Below, in pieces: positions 16,941-17,124 of a stretch of DNA of 17,124 nucleotides. The position numbers were made by a program, and so were the translations under genes. The stretch lies in the NCBI GenBank assembly GCA_900555045.1, contig USJW01000109.1:1-17124 (forward strand). The letters are read 5' to 3'. The notes beneath the pieces are model-generated. The model saw nothing but the letters and a program-made list of their open reading frames with translations. It made no database searches and was not told the DNA's origin. This DNA is from an uncultured Clostridium sp. (GTDB taxonomy: Bacteria > Bacillota > Clostridia > Lachnospirales > Lachnospiraceae). Numbering within the stretch: the stretch's first letter is position 1; every line of letters starts with the position of its first letter.

Positions 16941-17124
16941 ATCGCTCCTCCTTGATTTTTTGATCGCTTCCACAACAAGATAAGCCCTTTTTATCGCTGC
17001 ATAAATATAACTTCTTATCACAGTATTACCTTGTATTTAAGCTCATATCATCATACTACTTTTTTTTAAAAAAACCAGGGTAAAATTTACAAAAAATTAA
17101 TTTTTTAACAATATTTATACGGGG
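16941..17124 (-). promoter_or_regulatory. AT-rich leader and presumed promoter region of the V-ATPase operon
   Basis: No gene is supported in these 184 bases. The outer part (17031-17124) is much more AT-rich than the coding DNA and carries runs of T and A (17060-17074) that could act as a curved or UP-type element. A TATGAT -10-like hexamer occurs near 17050 but has no good -35 at proper spacing. I cannot point to a specific promoter. Confidence 0.35.

Noticed and set aside
16941..17021. Extended atpH start at 17021
   Set aside because: The extra 27 codons have no ribosome binding site and the AGGAGG at 16947-16952 clearly serves ATG 16940.

Overview
The window looks like a chromosomal segment of a spore-forming anaerobic Firmicute, most likely a Lachnospiraceae / Clostridium cluster XIVa type. 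The reasons are strong AGGAGG ribosome binding sites, fairly GC-rich coding DNA, a bacterial V/A-type ATPase, and the gene order mazG-hup-rqcP-yabP-yabQ-divIC-spoIIE-tilS-hpt-ftsH. That order closely follows the well-known B. subtilis yabN-to-ftsH region. The genus assignment is an inference.

Layout: only one gene reads rightward. It is the 3' part of a carbohydrate ABC-transporter permease at the left edge, closed by a hairpin terminator that faces the end of ftsH. Everything else reads leftward, so in transcription order (right to left) there are two blocks. (1) A nine-gene V/A-type ATPase operon, 16940 to 8394, in the order H-C-I-K-F-E-A-B-D. It holds the membrane ring and stator parts (K, I), the stalks (H, E, C, D, F) and the A3B3 head. 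(2) A mixed housekeeping and sporulation block, 8383 to 689: mazG (nucleotide clean-up), hup (HU), rqcP (ribosome quality control), yabP and yabQ (spore envelope), divIC (septum), spoIIE (sigma-F-activating phosphatase), tilS (tRNA-Ile lysidine synthetase), hpt (purine salvage) and ftsH (membrane protease).

Genes are tightly packed, and no convincing terminator separates the two blocks. Internal promoters can be read by eye: a near-consensus sigma-A promoter overlapping the mazG stop codon (for hup onward), a Spo0A-type promoter before spoIIE with two perfect 0A boxes and an unusual 21-bp spacer, and a sigma-A-like promoter before tilS. Several genes use non-ATG starts that the ribosome binding sites decide (TTG for ftsH; GTG for spoIIE, atpA and atpI).

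I found no mobile element, CRISPR array, RNA gene or defence system, and no wholly new system. The points most worth a second look are: a hexanucleotide-built Q/N/D/R/G-rich insert in TilS; a 15-bp hairpin that buries the yabP ribosome binding site; a SpoIIE without its membrane domain under an apparent Spo0A-controlled promoter; and a V-ATPase proteolipid whose first half looks like a signal peptide.
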